From Streptomyces endocoffeicus (GTDB lineage: Bacteria; Actinomycetota; Actinomycetes; Streptomycetales; Streptomycetaceae): a DNA stretch of 64,000 nt. Under the pieces are notes generated by a model that was not told the origin of the DNA, ran no database searches, and worked only from the letters and a program-made list of their open reading frames with translations. The stretch's first letter is position 1. The number at the start of each line of letters is the position of its first letter. This document shows, piece by piece, positions 26,611 to 35,266 of this stretch. The stretch lies in NCBI RefSeq assembly GCF_016741935.1, contig NZ_JAERRG010000024.1, positions 62,001 to 126,000 on the forward strand, written 5' to 3'. Both the position numbers and the translations under genes were made by a program.

Positions 26611-26645
26611 GGGCCGAAGAGTCCAGGGGCAGGGTCGAAGGTCCC
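26611..26645. promoter_or_regulatory. DevR-like box pair upstream of ctaD
   Basis: GGGTCGAAGGTCCC (26632-26645) fits GGGNC-N4-GNCCC exactly; GGGCCGAAGAGTCC (26611-26624) has two mismatches. They start 21 bp apart, about 120 bases before the ctaD start, in the gap separating it from the phosphonate operon. Confidence 0.5.
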
Positions 26646-26672
26646 TGATTTCCGGTCCGGCCGTGCCAAGAA

Positions 26673-27896
26673 TCAGACCTCATAACAGTCAAGCAAATCG
26701 GCCGCGTTGAGCGTGCGGAAGTCGTCGAGCCGCTCGCGGAGCGTGGCGTGGTCCCAGTCCCACCAGGCAAGCCGCTCCAGCCGCTCCGCGATCTCGGGTG
26801 GTTGCCGGAACCGGATGATCCGCGCCGGCACGCCTGCGACGATCGCGTACGGAGGAACGTCCTTCGTGACGATCGCGCCCGACGCGATCACCGCCCCGTT
26901 CCCGACGACCACGTCCGGCTTCACCTGCGCCCCGTGCCCGATCCACGTGTCGTGCCCGATCTTCGTCCGTCGGGAGCTCCGCTTCGCGAACCACTCCGCG
27001 TCGTCCTCGGCGTCGGGCCAGTACTTCGCGGAGCGGTACATGAAGTGGTGCAGACTCACCCGGTCGAGCGGGTGGTCGGTCGCGCCGATCCGCACGAAGC
27101 TCGCGATGTTCGAGAACTTCCCGACGGTCGTGTTCGCGAGGTCGCAGTACCGGTCGCAGTAGCTGTAGTCACCCAGTTCGACGTCGGCGAGCCGAGAACC
27201 CTGCCCGACCTCCGTGTACCGGCCGAGCGTGCCGGCGACGACGGTCGAGCCCTCGTGCACGATCCCTGCCGACGGCAGCGCGCCCGGTCCGATGGGCGAC
27301 TCGGAGACGGCGGGCGTGCGCCTCGCCGGCGCGGAGGTGCGGCGCGGCGTTGTCCGGATGACGCGCAGCAGCGCGGCGGCGCCGTCGGCGATGGTTCCGT
27401 CGTTGTGGATCTCCGCGTCCACCGCGTAGTCGGGGGCGGGATCGGGGCGGTGGAGCCGTCGGGCCATGTCATCCGCGTCCTCCCGGCCCCTGGTCCGCAG
27501 TCGGCTCGCCCGGACGGCTTCGGAGACCGTGACGCGGACGACGACGAGGTGTTCGTAGCGTGCCGCCAGTTCGTCGAGCACGGATCGGGACATGTTCGCG
27601 ACGACGGAGCGGCCGTCCCTGATGTCGTCGTCGATCTCGATCGGGATCCCGTACCGCAGGCCGTGGGCGCTCCACTCGATCGCGAAGTGGCCCGCCTCGG
27701 AGGCGATCCGGAATTCTTGCACGGACCTCGGGAGGTGGTTCTCGCCCGGCCCGGGGGCACGCGTGATGTGCCGCTGGGGCAGGGAAACGTCCGGACCCGC
27801 GTGGCGTCGGGCCTCCGCGATGAGCGCGTCCTTGCCTACGCCGCTCGCGCCGACGACCGCGACGAAGGTGCCCGGGCCGATTTTCTGTGTGGTCAT
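26673..27896 (-). CDS. phnN: Fusion of PhnN (ribose 1,5-bisphosphate phosphokinase) and a hexapeptide acetyltransferase
   Basis: 407 residues. The first half (to about 185) is PhnN-like: FVAVVGASGVGKDALIAEA is the P-loop, followed by the guanylate-kinase-type RHITRAPGPGENH. PhnN makes PRPP from ribose 1,5-bisphosphate in the C-P lyase pathway. From about residue 205 a left-handed beta-helix transferase begins (DVELGDYSYCDRYCDLANTT, KIGHDTWIGHGAQVKPDV, GAIVTKDVPPYAIVAGVP), the type often encoded as a separate gene in phosphonate operons. The fusion is unusual. It overlaps phnM by ATGA and is last in the operon. The acetyltransferase substrate may be an aminoalkylphosphonate, by context only. 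Confidence 0.85.
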   Translation of the reverse strand: MTTQKIGPGTFVAVVGASGVGKDALIAEARRHAGPDVSLPQRHITRAPGPGENHLPRSVQEFRIASEAGHFAIEWSAHGLRYGIPIEIDDDIRDGRSVVANMSRSVLDELAARYEHLVVVRVTVSEAVRASRLRTRGREDADDMARRLHRPDPAPDYAVDAEIHNDGTIADGAAALLRVIRTTPRRTSAPARRTPAVSESPIGPGALPSAGIVHEGSTVVAGTLGRYTEVGQGSRLADVELGDYSYCDRYCDLANTTVGKFSNIASFVRIGATDHPLDRVSLHHFMYRSAKYWPDAEDDAEWFAKRSSRRTKIGHDTWIGHGAQVKPDVVVGNGAVIASGAIVTKDVPPYAIVAGVPARIIRFRQPPEIAERLERLAWWDWDHATLRERLDDFRTLNAADLLDCYEV

Positions 27897-29068
27897 GCGA
27901 CACGCACGCCCTGCCGGTACACGGTGCGGACGATCGGCACGCTCAGCCCCGCCGGGTGCTCCGGAGTGCCGGGAAGCGCGTGCGTGCGGACACGGACCAG
28001 GTCACCGCGCTTGCCGACCGTGATCTCACCCCGGTCGTCCAGACCGATGGCTGTGGCGGGGTTGGAGCTGATCAGCTTGACGGCGTCCTCGAGACGGACC
28101 GTCCCGTCGGCGACGAGCTGGAAGGCGGCCTGCATCGGGCTGGCGGGCACGTAATCGGACGAGAAGACGTGGAGCAGTCCTCGTTCGAGGAGCGCCGACG
28201 CCGCGACATTTCCGGACTGGCTGCCGCCGCGCACGATGTTCGGCGCGCCCATGACGACTGACAGGCCGTGGGCGACGGCGGCCTCGGCAGCCACGATGGT
28301 GGTGGGGAACTCGGCGATGCGCACTCCGAGTCCGACGGATTCCTTCACGTGTTCGGTCGTCGCGTCGTCGTGCGCCGCGAGAGCGATGCCGCGCCGACGC
28401 GCCCCCTCAGCGACGGCGTGGCGGTTGCGGTCGGCGTGGCGGCTCGCCTCGTGCAGGAGTTCGTCAGCGTACGCGTCGACGTCGCTCTCGGACACCAGCC
28501 CCTTGCCGATGTAGTACTTCTTGAACTGGGCGAGGTCATGGAACTGGCGCTGGCCGGGGGTGTGGTCCATCAGTGAGGCCAGTCGCACGAGCGGGTGGTC
28601 CGCGAACTCCTCGAACCGGTCCAGGCAGTCCTCGGCGGACACCTCGCATCGGAGGTGGATCGCGTGGTCTGCTCGGAACGCTCCGGCTGCTGACGCGGTG
28701 GTGATCGCGTCCATCAGCCGCCGGGCCGACCGGGTCACCGTCTCGCGGTTGCTCGGCTCCGATCCGAGCCGGACCGCGTCGAGAACGGTGGTGGCACCGG
28801 CGGCCGTCAGCTGAGCGTCGTGCGCGAGCACGGCGGGCATCGCCTCCCAGTGCACGCCGGGCCGGGGACGGAGGTGGTACTCGACGTGGTCGGTGTGCAA
28901 TTCGACAATGCCGGGCAGCAGGTAGTCGCCGTCGAGGTCCTGGCCCGCCGCCACGATGCCCGTGCTGATGTCGGCGATCCGGCCGTCTCGGACGGCCACC
29001 GAGCCGAGGATGACCTCATCGCCGAGCACCACGCGGGCATTGGTCAGAACGAGTTCGTCGTTGGTCAT
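27893..29068 (-). CDS. phnM: PhnM, 5-phosphoribosyl 1-triphosphate diphosphohydrolase
   Basis: 391 residues, amidohydrolase fold. The metal-site motif HTDHVEYHLRPRPGVHW is characteristic of PhnM, with KKYYIGKGLVSE, AAHDDATTEH and MGAPNIVRGGSQSGN later. It removes pyrophosphate from alkylphosphonate ribose 5-triphosphate made by PhnGHIL, giving the substrate for PhnJ. I chose the ATG at 29068 because it overlaps the preceding stop (ATGA) and matches the family start. Confidence 0.92.
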   Translation of the reverse strand: MTNDELVLTNARVVLGDEVILGSVAVRDGRIADISTGIVAAGQDLDGDYLLPGIVELHTDHVEYHLRPRPGVHWEAMPAVLAHDAQLTAAGATTVLDAVRLGSEPSNRETVTRSARRLMDAITTASAAGAFRADHAIHLRCEVSAEDCLDRFEEFADHPLVRLASLMDHTPGQRQFHDLAQFKKYYIGKGLVSESDVDAYADELLHEASRHADRNRHAVAEGARRRGIALAAHDDATTEHVKESVGLGVRIAEFPTTIVAAEAAVAHGLSVVMGAPNIVRGGSQSGNVAASALLERGLLHVFSSDYVPASPMQAAFQLVADGTVRLEDAVKLISSNPATAIGLDDRGEITVGKRGDLVRVRTHALPGTPEHPAGLSVPIVRTVYRQGVRVA

Positions 29069-29799
29069 CGGGAGCCTTCCAGCGGATGGAGTGAGTGGAT
29101 GCGGAACGGGGCGCCGGGTTCGGTTTCCACGAAGAGTGCGAGCGCGCCGAGGGTGACGTCTCGGTCGAGGCAGTCGCGAAACCAGTACCGCAGCGTCTGT
29201 TCGACCTGGTCCTGCCGGTCGTCCGGCACGCGATCGGTGAGAGTGAGGTGAAACCGGAACTCGTCGAGCACGTAGGGGTATCCGAGTTCGGTGAGCAGAG
29301 TGCGCTGGCGTTCCGTGAGCGTGTGTGGTTTCCGCCGCGCGAGCTCCTCGGGTGTCGCCGGTGCCCGGAAGTGATCCAGTTCTGTCACGACGGACGCGGC
29401 AAGCGCGTTCAAGGCCGGGGCGTCTTCGCCGGGGGTGAGGGCGTAGAACCGGCTGATTCGGCTGATCGTGAGCCGCGGAATCGTGACCCGCGCGGTCGAT
29501 GCGGCCAGTCGTGCGGTGGCGGTGGCGACATCGGCGATGGTGCGTCCGGGGGCAAGACGGAAGGGGGGTTTGAGGGTGCCGTGGAAGCCGTACCGGCGCG
29601 CGTCGTGAGTGATCCGGTCGACGGCCGTGCGCGTCCACCCTGCCGGCACGCCCCGGGGGGTGGCGCGGCCGGTGACGCTTCGCCCGAGCCAGGATTCCGC
29701 GCGCTCGCGCAGAAGCATTCCTGTGGCGTCGGTGTTTCCCATGCCTGGTGCGGCGTTTCCCATGCCTGGTGCGGCGTAGATCGCGTACCGGTGACTCAC
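29065..29799 (-). CDS. DUF1045-type phosphonate-operon protein, 2H phosphoesterase superfamily
   Basis: 244 residues. Two H-x-T motifs, YGFHGTLKPPF and FRFHLTLTD, mark the 2H phosphoesterase fold. Such proteins are regular companions of C-P lyase genes and could open cyclic phosphates, replacing PhnP, which is absent here. The N-terminus contains a duplicated seven-residue block (AAPGMGN twice) from a 21-bp tandem repeat. GTG start, overlapping the phnL stop. Confidence 0.82.
   Translation of the reverse strand: MSHRYAIYAAPGMGNAAPGMGNTDATGMLLRERAESWLGRSVTGRATPRGVPAGWTRTAVDRITHDARRYGFHGTLKPPFRLAPGRTIADVATATARLAASTARVTIPRLTISRISRFYALTPGEDAPALNALAASVVTELDHFRAPATPEELARRKPHTLTERQRTLLTELGYPYVLDEFRFHLTLTDRVPDDRQDQVEQTLRYWFRDCLDRDVTLGALALFVETEPGAPFRIHSLHPLEGSR
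29734..29775. repeat. Perfect 21-bp in-frame tandem duplication inside the DUF1045 gene
   Basis: The unit 29734-29754 is repeated exactly at 29755-29775, adding seven residues near the N-terminus without breaking the frame. It looks like recent slippage. Confidence 0.9.
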
Positions 29800-30515
29800 G
29801 CCGCCACCTTGCTCATCGGGGTGAAGTCCTCGACCGGTACGACGTGGTCCGCGACGGCTTCGCGCACCTCCGCGTCGTGGAAGATGCCGAGCATCGCGGT
29901 GCCCGCTTCGATCTTCTCGGCGATCAGCTCCACGACCACGCGGCGATTGCGGGCGTCGAGGGAGGCGGTGGGCTCGTCCAGGAGCAGCATCGGCAGGTCG
30001 GCGATGAAGCCGTGCGCGACGTTGACCCGCTGCTGCTCGCCGCCGGAGAACGTCGCCGGCGGAAGCCCCCAGAGGCGGTCCGGAATACCGAGGCGGGACA
30101 GCAGCTCGGCGGCGCGCTCACCCGCCTCCGTGGCATCGACGCCGCGCGCGATGAGCGGTTCGGCGACGACTTCGAGGGCGGGCACCCGGGGCACACAGCG
30201 CAGGAACTGGCTGACGTATCCCATGGCGTGGCGACGGGCGGTGAGGATCTCTCTGGGGTTCGCGGTCGCGATGTCGACGTCGATGTTCCCGGCTCGAAGG
30301 AGGACACTGCCGCGATCGACGGCGTAGTTGCCGTACACCATCTTCAGGATCGAGCTTTTGCCGGCGCCCGACGCGCCGCCGAGGACGACGCACTCCCCAG
30401 GGCTCACGTCGAAGTCGAGCCCGCGCAGCACGGCGAGTCGCTGCCCGCCCTGCAAGTGCATGGTGAAGGTCTTGTCCAGGCCGGAGACGGCGAGGGTCGG
30501 CTGGTCGGTGGTCAC
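29796..30515 (-). CDS. phnL: PhnL, ABC-type subunit of the C-P lyase core
   Basis: 239 residues: Walker A GGASGAGKSSILK, signature FSGGEQQRVNVAHG and Walker B LLLDEPTASLDARN. PhnL acts with PhnG, H and I to join the phosphonate to ATP's ribose. It has no transmembrane partner, as usual. GTG start; it ends overlapping the DUF1045 start. Confidence 0.92.
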   Translation of the reverse strand: MTTDQPTLAVSGLDKTFTMHLQGGQRLAVLRGLDFDVSPGECVVLGGASGAGKSSILKMVYGNYAVDRGSVLLRAGNIDVDIATANPREILTARRHAMGYVSQFLRCVPRVPALEVVAEPLIARGVDATEAGERAAELLSRLGIPDRLWGLPPATFSGGEQQRVNVAHGFIADLPMLLLDEPTASLDARNRRVVVELIAEKIEAGTAMLGIFHDAEVREAVADHVVPVEDFTPMSKVAA

Positions 30516-30518
30516 GGG

Positions 30519-31298
30519 TCACCCTTGCAGGATTGAGGAGACGAGCAGCTGTGTGTACGGGGCCTGCGGATCGTCCAGTACCCGGTCGGTCAGACCGGAC
30601 TCGATGACCCGGCCGTCCTTCATCACCAGAGTCCGATGGGAGATCAGGCGGGCGACGGCGAGGTCGTGCGTGACGATGATGACGGCCAGTTCCAGATCGC
30701 TGACGAGCGAGCGGATGAGGTCGAGCAGGCGTGCCTGCACGGACACGTCCAAGCCGCTGGTCGGCTCGTCCATGAACACCAGGCGCGGCGAGACGACGAG
30801 GTTCCTGGCGATCTGCAGCCGCTGCCGCATACCACCGGAGAACGCGGCGGGGGTGTCGTCGACCCGGTCCCGGGGGATCTCGACGCGTTCGAGCCAGTCA
30901 GTCGCTTCCGCGCGGATGCGCCCGTAGTGGCGCCATCCGTTGGCCATCAGCGGCTCACCGACGTTGCCGCCGGCGCTGACGTGCATGCGGAGGCCGTCCG
31001 CCGCGTTCTGGTGCACGAAGCCCCACTCGCTGCGCCAGAGCCCGCGCACCGCGCTTTCGCTGAGCTCCGCGAGGTTCACGACGTCACCGTCGTCGAGCCG
31101 GTACCGGATGCTGCCCTCGCTGGTGTCCAGGCGCTGCGAGAGTGTGCCGAGCAAGGTGGACTTGCCGGACCCGGATTCGCCGACAACCGCGAGCACCTCG
31201 CCCGGCCACAGGTCGAAGTCGACGCCGCGGCAGCCGAACCGGTGGCCGTATCGATGGCTGACGTTTCGCACTTCCAGGAGCGGACGCTCGTCGCTCAT
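30519..31298 (-). CDS. phnK: PhnK, ABC-type subunit of the C-P lyase complex
   Basis: 259 residues: Walker A VVGESGSGKSTLLG, signature FSGGMRQRLQIARN, Walker B LVFMDEPTSGLDVSVQ. PhnK binds the PhnGHIJ core and couples ATP use to C-P bond cleavage. The ATG at 31298 overlaps the phnJ stop, showing translational coupling. Confidence 0.93.
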   Translation of the reverse strand: MSDERPLLEVRNVSHRYGHRFGCRGVDFDLWPGEVLAVVGESGSGKSTLLGTLSQRLDTSEGSIRYRLDDGDVVNLAELSESAVRGLWRSEWGFVHQNAADGLRMHVSAGGNVGEPLMANGWRHYGRIRAEATDWLERVEIPRDRVDDTPAAFSGGMRQRLQIARNLVVSPRLVFMDEPTSGLDVSVQARLLDLIRSLVSDLELAVIIVTHDLAVARLISHRTLVMKDGRVIESGLTDRVLDDPQAPYTQLLVSSILQG

Positions 31299-32158
31299 GC
31301 GGTGGCCTCTTCGTTGTCGGCGCGAGCGGCTGTCCGCTCGCAATGGTCGCTGTCCGAGCAGGCGTACAGGGCGCCGCCGGCGTTGTCGGTGATGATCTGG
31401 TCCAGATACACGCCGGTGGACCCGCAGATCGCGCACGGCTGGTCGAAGGTCTGCGGCTCGAACGGATAGTCCTCGAACCCGAGGCTTTCCACGTCGGTGT
31501 GCGGCGGGATGGCGTAGACGCGCTTCTCACGGCCGGCGCCGAAGATGTGCAGCGCCTGGCTCTGGTGGAGCTTGGGGTTGTCGAAGCTCGGCGTCGGCGA
31601 CGGCGCCATCAGATACCGATCGTTCACCAGCACCGGGTAGTCGTATGTCTTGGCGATGTGCCCGTACTTGGCGATGTCCTCGTACAGCTTGACGTACATC
31701 AGCCCGTACTCGTTGAGTGCGTGCATGCGACGGGTCTCGGTCTCGCGGGGCTCGAGGAAGCGCAGCGGCTCCGGGATCGGCACCTGGTAGACCATGATCT
31801 GCCCTTCGCCGAGGGGCGTCTCGGGGATGCGGTGCCGGGTCTGGATGATCGTCGCGTCCTCGGTGCGGGTCGTGGTCGGCGCGCCCGCCACCAAGTTGAA
31901 GAACGCACGGATCGACACCGCGTTCGTGGTGTCGTCCGCGCCCTGGTCGATCACCTTGAGTAGGTCGTCGGATCCGATGATCGCCGCGGTGAGCTGCACG
32001 CCGCCGGTGCCCCAGCCCCGGGGAAGCGGCACCTCGCGGGAGGCGAACGGGACCTGGAAGCCGGGGATCGCGACGGCCTTGAGCAGCACCCTGCGGATCA
32101 TCCGCTTCGTCTGCTCGTCGAGGTAGCCGGCGTTGTACTCGATCTGCTGGGCACTCAC
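31295..32158 (-). CDS. phnJ: PhnJ, radical-SAM C-P lyase
   Basis: 287 residues. The unusual PhnJ cysteine set is intact: CAICGS, then ACSDSDHC about 22 residues on, which holds the 4Fe-4S cluster and the catalytic thiyl cysteine. YNAGYLDEQTKRMIRR and VPLPRGWGTGGVQLT are conserved N-terminal stretches. It cleaves the C-P bond of alkylphosphonate ribose phosphate, releasing alkane. GTG start at 32158, overlapping the phnI stop by GTGA. Confidence 0.95.
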   Translation of the reverse strand: MSAQQIEYNAGYLDEQTKRMIRRVLLKAVAIPGFQVPFASREVPLPRGWGTGGVQLTAAIIGSDDLLKVIDQGADDTTNAVSIRAFFNLVAGAPTTTRTEDATIIQTRHRIPETPLGEGQIMVYQVPIPEPLRFLEPRETETRRMHALNEYGLMYVKLYEDIAKYGHIAKTYDYPVLVNDRYLMAPSPTPSFDNPKLHQSQALHIFGAGREKRVYAIPPHTDVESLGFEDYPFEPQTFDQPCAICGSTGVYLDQIITDNAGGALYACSDSDHCERTAARADNEEATA

Positions 32159-33240
32159 GCGTTCGTCTCCTGCTTGCTTCCGGGGTTGTCGTGGAAGTCG
32201 CGCCGCAGCCGCCGGATGAGGTGCAGCTCGGCCTGGAAGTCGACGTAGTGCGGGAGCTTGAGGTGCTCCACGAAGCCCGCGGCCTGCACGTTGTCGGCGT
32301 GGCTGAGCACGAACTCCTCGTCCTGCGCGGGGGCGACGATCCGCTCCTGGAGCTCGCCCGCCCGCAGGGCGCGGTCGACCAGCGACATCGACATCGCCTT
32401 CCGCTCTCCGCGCCCGAACACGAGCCCGTAGCCGCGGGTGAACTGAGCGGGGGTGTCCGCGTTGCCGGTGAACTGGTTGATCATCTGGCATTCGGTGATC
32501 TCGATCCGCCCGAGCGGCACCGGGAAACCGAGCTCCGGCGCGTCGAACTCGACCTCGACCTCTCCGACACGGATCTCGCCGGCGAACGGGTGCGTGCTCC
32601 CGTACCCGCGCTGGGTGGAGTATCCGAGGGCGAGGAGGAACCCTTCGTCGCCGCGAGCCAGTCCCTGGAGGCGCTCCGCCCGGGTCATCGGGAACACGGT
32701 GGGTTCGCGCGTCAGGTCGGCCGGTTCCGGGTCTGTCCAGTCCGCGGCGCGGTCCGGCTCGAGGAGGGCGTCCGAGCCGAGCAGGTCGGACACGCGCGGC
32801 ATGGGCACGGCGTCGGCGTCGGTGTCCGTCGGGCCGTCGCTGGTGGGGTCGGCGAACAGCCGGTGTGTGTAGTCGAACGTGGCACCGAGTTGCTGCCCGC
32901 CGGGGATGTCCTTGAATGTCGCGGACACGCGGCGCCGCGGGTCGAGCCCGGCGGTGTCGATCGGTTCCGAGTAGCCGAATCGCGGCAGCGTGGTCCGGTA
33001 GGAACGCACCAGCGTGATCGCTTCGAGCACGTCGCCCTGGCACTGCAGGATTGCTCGCGCCGCGAGCTTCGGGTCGTAGAGCGACCCTTCGGTCATCACC
33101 CGGGACACCAGGACCGGGAGCTGGCCGGCTGCGGCGTCCTGGCTGATCGCCGGGATTCCGGGATCACCGCGGCCTTCCTTGGCGAGCAACGCGTGCGCGT
33201 TCGCGATCGCCTTCTCACCGCCCTTGACTGCGACGTACAT
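32155..33240 (-). CDS. phnI: PhnI, C-P lyase core subunit
   Basis: 361 residues, the family length. MYVAVKGGEKAIANAHALLA is the typical start, and FALGYS-like LALGYSTQRGYGSTHPFAGE and LPHYVDFQAELHLIR are conserved blocks. PhnI carries the nucleosidase activity that exchanges adenine of ATP for phosphonate together with PhnG, H and L. ATG at 33240, one base overlapping phnH. Confidence 0.94.
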   Translation of the reverse strand: MYVAVKGGEKAIANAHALLAKEGRGDPGIPAISQDAAAGQLPVLVSRVMTEGSLYDPKLAARAILQCQGDVLEAITLVRSYRTTLPRFGYSEPIDTAGLDPRRRVSATFKDIPGGQQLGATFDYTHRLFADPTSDGPTDTDADAVPMPRVSDLLGSDALLEPDRAADWTDPEPADLTREPTVFPMTRAERLQGLARGDEGFLLALGYSTQRGYGSTHPFAGEIRVGEVEVEFDAPELGFPVPLGRIEITECQMINQFTGNADTPAQFTRGYGLVFGRGERKAMSMSLVDRALRAGELQERIVAPAQDEEFVLSHADNVQAAGFVEHLKLPHYVDFQAELHLIRRLRRDFHDNPGSKQETNA

Positions 33241-33866
33241 CAGGCCTCCTGACCCTGATCGGACACCGCGCGCAGACGCGTGGTGCGAGGAAGCGCGACG
33301 ATTGAGTCGTCGCTCACGACGAGCAGATCGACGCCGCGGGGGAACAGCGCGCCGTTGCGCGTCCACGCGGCCAAGAACCCCTCAGGTGCCCACGGGGCCT
33401 CGATCTCGACCCGGCCGTCGATGCCGGGACCCGTCGCGGTGAAGCGCGCCCCGGTGCCCGGGGTCCGCGCGTCGAGGACGACGGTGGCCGACTGGTGAGG
33501 CGCGTCATCGGTGCCGAGCGCGAGCGCGTCGAGAGCCGGGAGCGTGTCCGGGGTGGCGAGGACGAAGTTCGCCGGCCCATGCTCGTTCGCCATCCGCGCG
33601 CCGGTGTGGAACGCCAGGTACGAGGTCACGTCGGAGTTTTCCGCCGGCGTCCGGTGCAGCCACACCGACACGTCCTCGTCGAGCAGGGTCAGCGCGACGG
33701 CCGTGAGCCCCGGGCCGAGCGCCTCCGGCGCCTGAGTGGGAACGGCGATCCGATACGAGCGGCCGGGGTGGGCGAGCGCGTCGAGGATGGCGCGGAACAC
33801 GCGCTGCGCGCCCCTCGTCGGATCGGCGAACCCGGGCGCCGGCGCAGTGGTGGACGTGGTGTTCAT
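33240..33866 (-). CDS. phnH: PhnH, C-P lyase core subunit
   Basis: 208 residues. The start region FADPTRGAQRVFRAILDALA, then HPGRSYRI, is the conserved N-terminus of PhnH, and FPRGVDLLVVSDDSIVALPR the conserved C-terminal block. It is a structural part of the PhnGHIJ core. It overlaps phnG by ATGA. Confidence 0.92.
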   Translation of the reverse strand: MNTTSTTAPAPGFADPTRGAQRVFRAILDALAHPGRSYRIAVPTQAPEALGPGLTAVALTLLDEDVSVWLHRTPAENSDVTSYLAFHTGARMANEHGPANFVLATPDTLPALDALALGTDDAPHQSATVVLDARTPGTGARFTATGPGIDGRVEIEAPWAPEGFLAAWTRNGALFPRGVDLLVVSDDSIVALPRTTRLRAVSDQGQEA

Positions 33867-34336
33867 TCGTGTTCCCTCGCGACCGTGAAGAAGTCGACCT
33901 TGGTGCTGCGCGCTTCGGCGTGCCGGGCGTCGTCGTAGGACGCCTGGCTGCGCTCCAGCGGCGCGACGACGTCGTTGAGCACCTGTGCGCGCAGCTTCTC
34001 GTCCGCCAGCAGGCCGTCGAACGCCGCCGCGAACCAGGCGTGTTCGAAGTCGGTCCCGAGCACGTACGCACTGCCGACGGTGTCCGCCGCGAGCGGGCCG
34101 CCGTGAAGCCGTACTGTGGCGCGGGTCACCGTCGCCTCACCGAGGTTGAACCGGTCCCCGCCGGCACCCACCCGGCCGCGGACCATGACCAGCCCCGCTT
34201 CCGGGCCGCGGATCGCCTCGATCTCGGGCTTGGCTTCCCCATCGCCCCAGGCGTCGGCGAGCTGACGGGACGACGCCTGCGCGAGGATCCGCATCCACCG
34301 CCTCCGCGTCGCATGGGCCTCAGTCGGACTCGTCAC
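33863..34336 (-). CDS. phnG: PhnG, C-P lyase core subunit; first gene of the operon
   Basis: 157 residues. RRRWMRILAQASSRQLADAW, FNLGEATVTRATVRL and GTDFEHAWFAAAFDGLL are family blocks. GTG start at 34336 after GGAGG. It heads an operon of nine genes on this strand, nearly all overlapping, and diverges from phnF. Confidence 0.92.
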   Translation of the reverse strand: MTSPTEAHATRRRWMRILAQASSRQLADAWGDGEAKPEIEAIRGPEAGLVMVRGRVGAGGDRFNLGEATVTRATVRLHGGPLAADTVGSAYVLGTDFEHAWFAAAFDGLLADEKLRAQVLNDVVAPLERSQASYDDARHAEARSTKVDFFTVAREHE

Positions 34337-34350
34337 TCGAACCTCCGAAT

Positions 34351-34418
34351 TTATCCAGCTCTTTGGATGAATCGACCGTAACGAGGCTCCGACAGATTTA
34401 TCTAGTTAGCTGGACGAC
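34351..34418. promoter_or_regulatory. Two related operator candidates between phnG and phnF
   Basis: TTATCCAGCTCTTTGGATGA (from 34351) and TTATCTAGTTAGCTGGACGA (from 34398) share 14 of their positions and begin 47 bp apart. Each holds a TCYAG/TGGA dyad, and the first has ATCCA-N6-TGGAT. The spacer is AT-rich against its surroundings. They are probable binding sites of the GntR-type PhnF for both promoters. Confidence 0.55.
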
Positions 34419-34493
34419 TGCCGGATGGATGCGAGATGAACTCGCGGTCGGGTTGTCCGCGAGGCCATAGGCAGGCGGTACTGTTCGGTCACC

Positions 34494-35249
34494 ATGCCTC
34501 ACGTGACACGTTCCGCCACCGGTTACTCGACGTGGCGCCTCATCGCCGACCAGCTCCGCAGCGAGATCGTCGACGGCTCGTTCCCGCCCGAAGTGAAACT
34601 GCCGACCGAGGGTGAGCTCGCCGACCGATTCGGCGTGCACCGCAACACCGTGCGTCAGTCCGTCGCGGCTCTCGCCGCCGAGGGCCTCGTGGCGACGCGC
34701 CAGGGCAGCGGCACGTTCGTCGTCCCGCACACGCTCCTGGTGCACCGGATCAGTCTGCGCACACGCCTCAGCGAGAGCATCGGCCGGCCGGGCGCGACGT
34801 CACACCGACCGATCGCCGCGGAGATCGTGGCAAGCCCACCGCACGAAGTAGCCACCCGCCTGCGACTCGACGGACGGCCCGCGCTGCAGGTCGAGACAGT
34901 CGCCGACGTGAACGGGACCACGGTCGCACGGTCGACCGCCTGGTTCGACGTCGCTCTGACGCCGGACCTCGATATCCACCTGCGGCAGACCCGATCCATC
35001 ACCAAGGCGCTTCGCGCAGTCGGCATCGACGACTACGTCCGCACCTGGAGCGCGGTCAGCTCCCGCATCGCGAACGGGACCGAAGCCGAGGACATGAACC
35101 TTCCGGCGGGATCGATCGTCCTTGTCGTGCGATCTGTCAACACGCTTGTCGACCGCACGCCGCTGCAGTACACGAACACGCGCTTCCGCGCCGATCGCGT
35201 TGAGCTCGACATCGATTTCGACGCGTTCAACGATCTCGGCGGACACTGA
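34494..35249 (+). CDS. phnF: PhnF-like GntR/UTRA transcriptional regulator
   Basis: 251 residues. The N-terminal winged HTH reads LRSEIVDGSFPPEVKLPTEG, then FGVHRNTVRQSVAALAAEG; the C-terminal UTRA ligand domain begins near residue 90 (ISLRTRLSES) and contains TVADVNGTTVARSTAWFD. It is expected to repress the divergent phn operon and respond to a phosphonate or phosphate metabolite. It could also read into the phosphatase-family gene downstream. Confidence 0.9.
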   Translation: MPHVTRSATGYSTWRLIADQLRSEIVDGSFPPEVKLPTEGELADRFGVHRNTVRQSVAALAAEGLVATRQGSGTFVVPHTLLVHRISLRTRLSESIGRPGATSHRPIAAEIVASPPHEVATRLRLDGRPALQVETVADVNGTTVARSTAWFDVALTPDLDIHLRQTRSITKALRAVGIDDYVRTWSAVSSRIANGTEAEDMNLPAGSIVLVVRSVNTLVDRTPLQYTNTRFRADRVELDIDFDAFNDLGGH

Positions 35250-35266
35250 CCAAGGGACTGAGTCAA

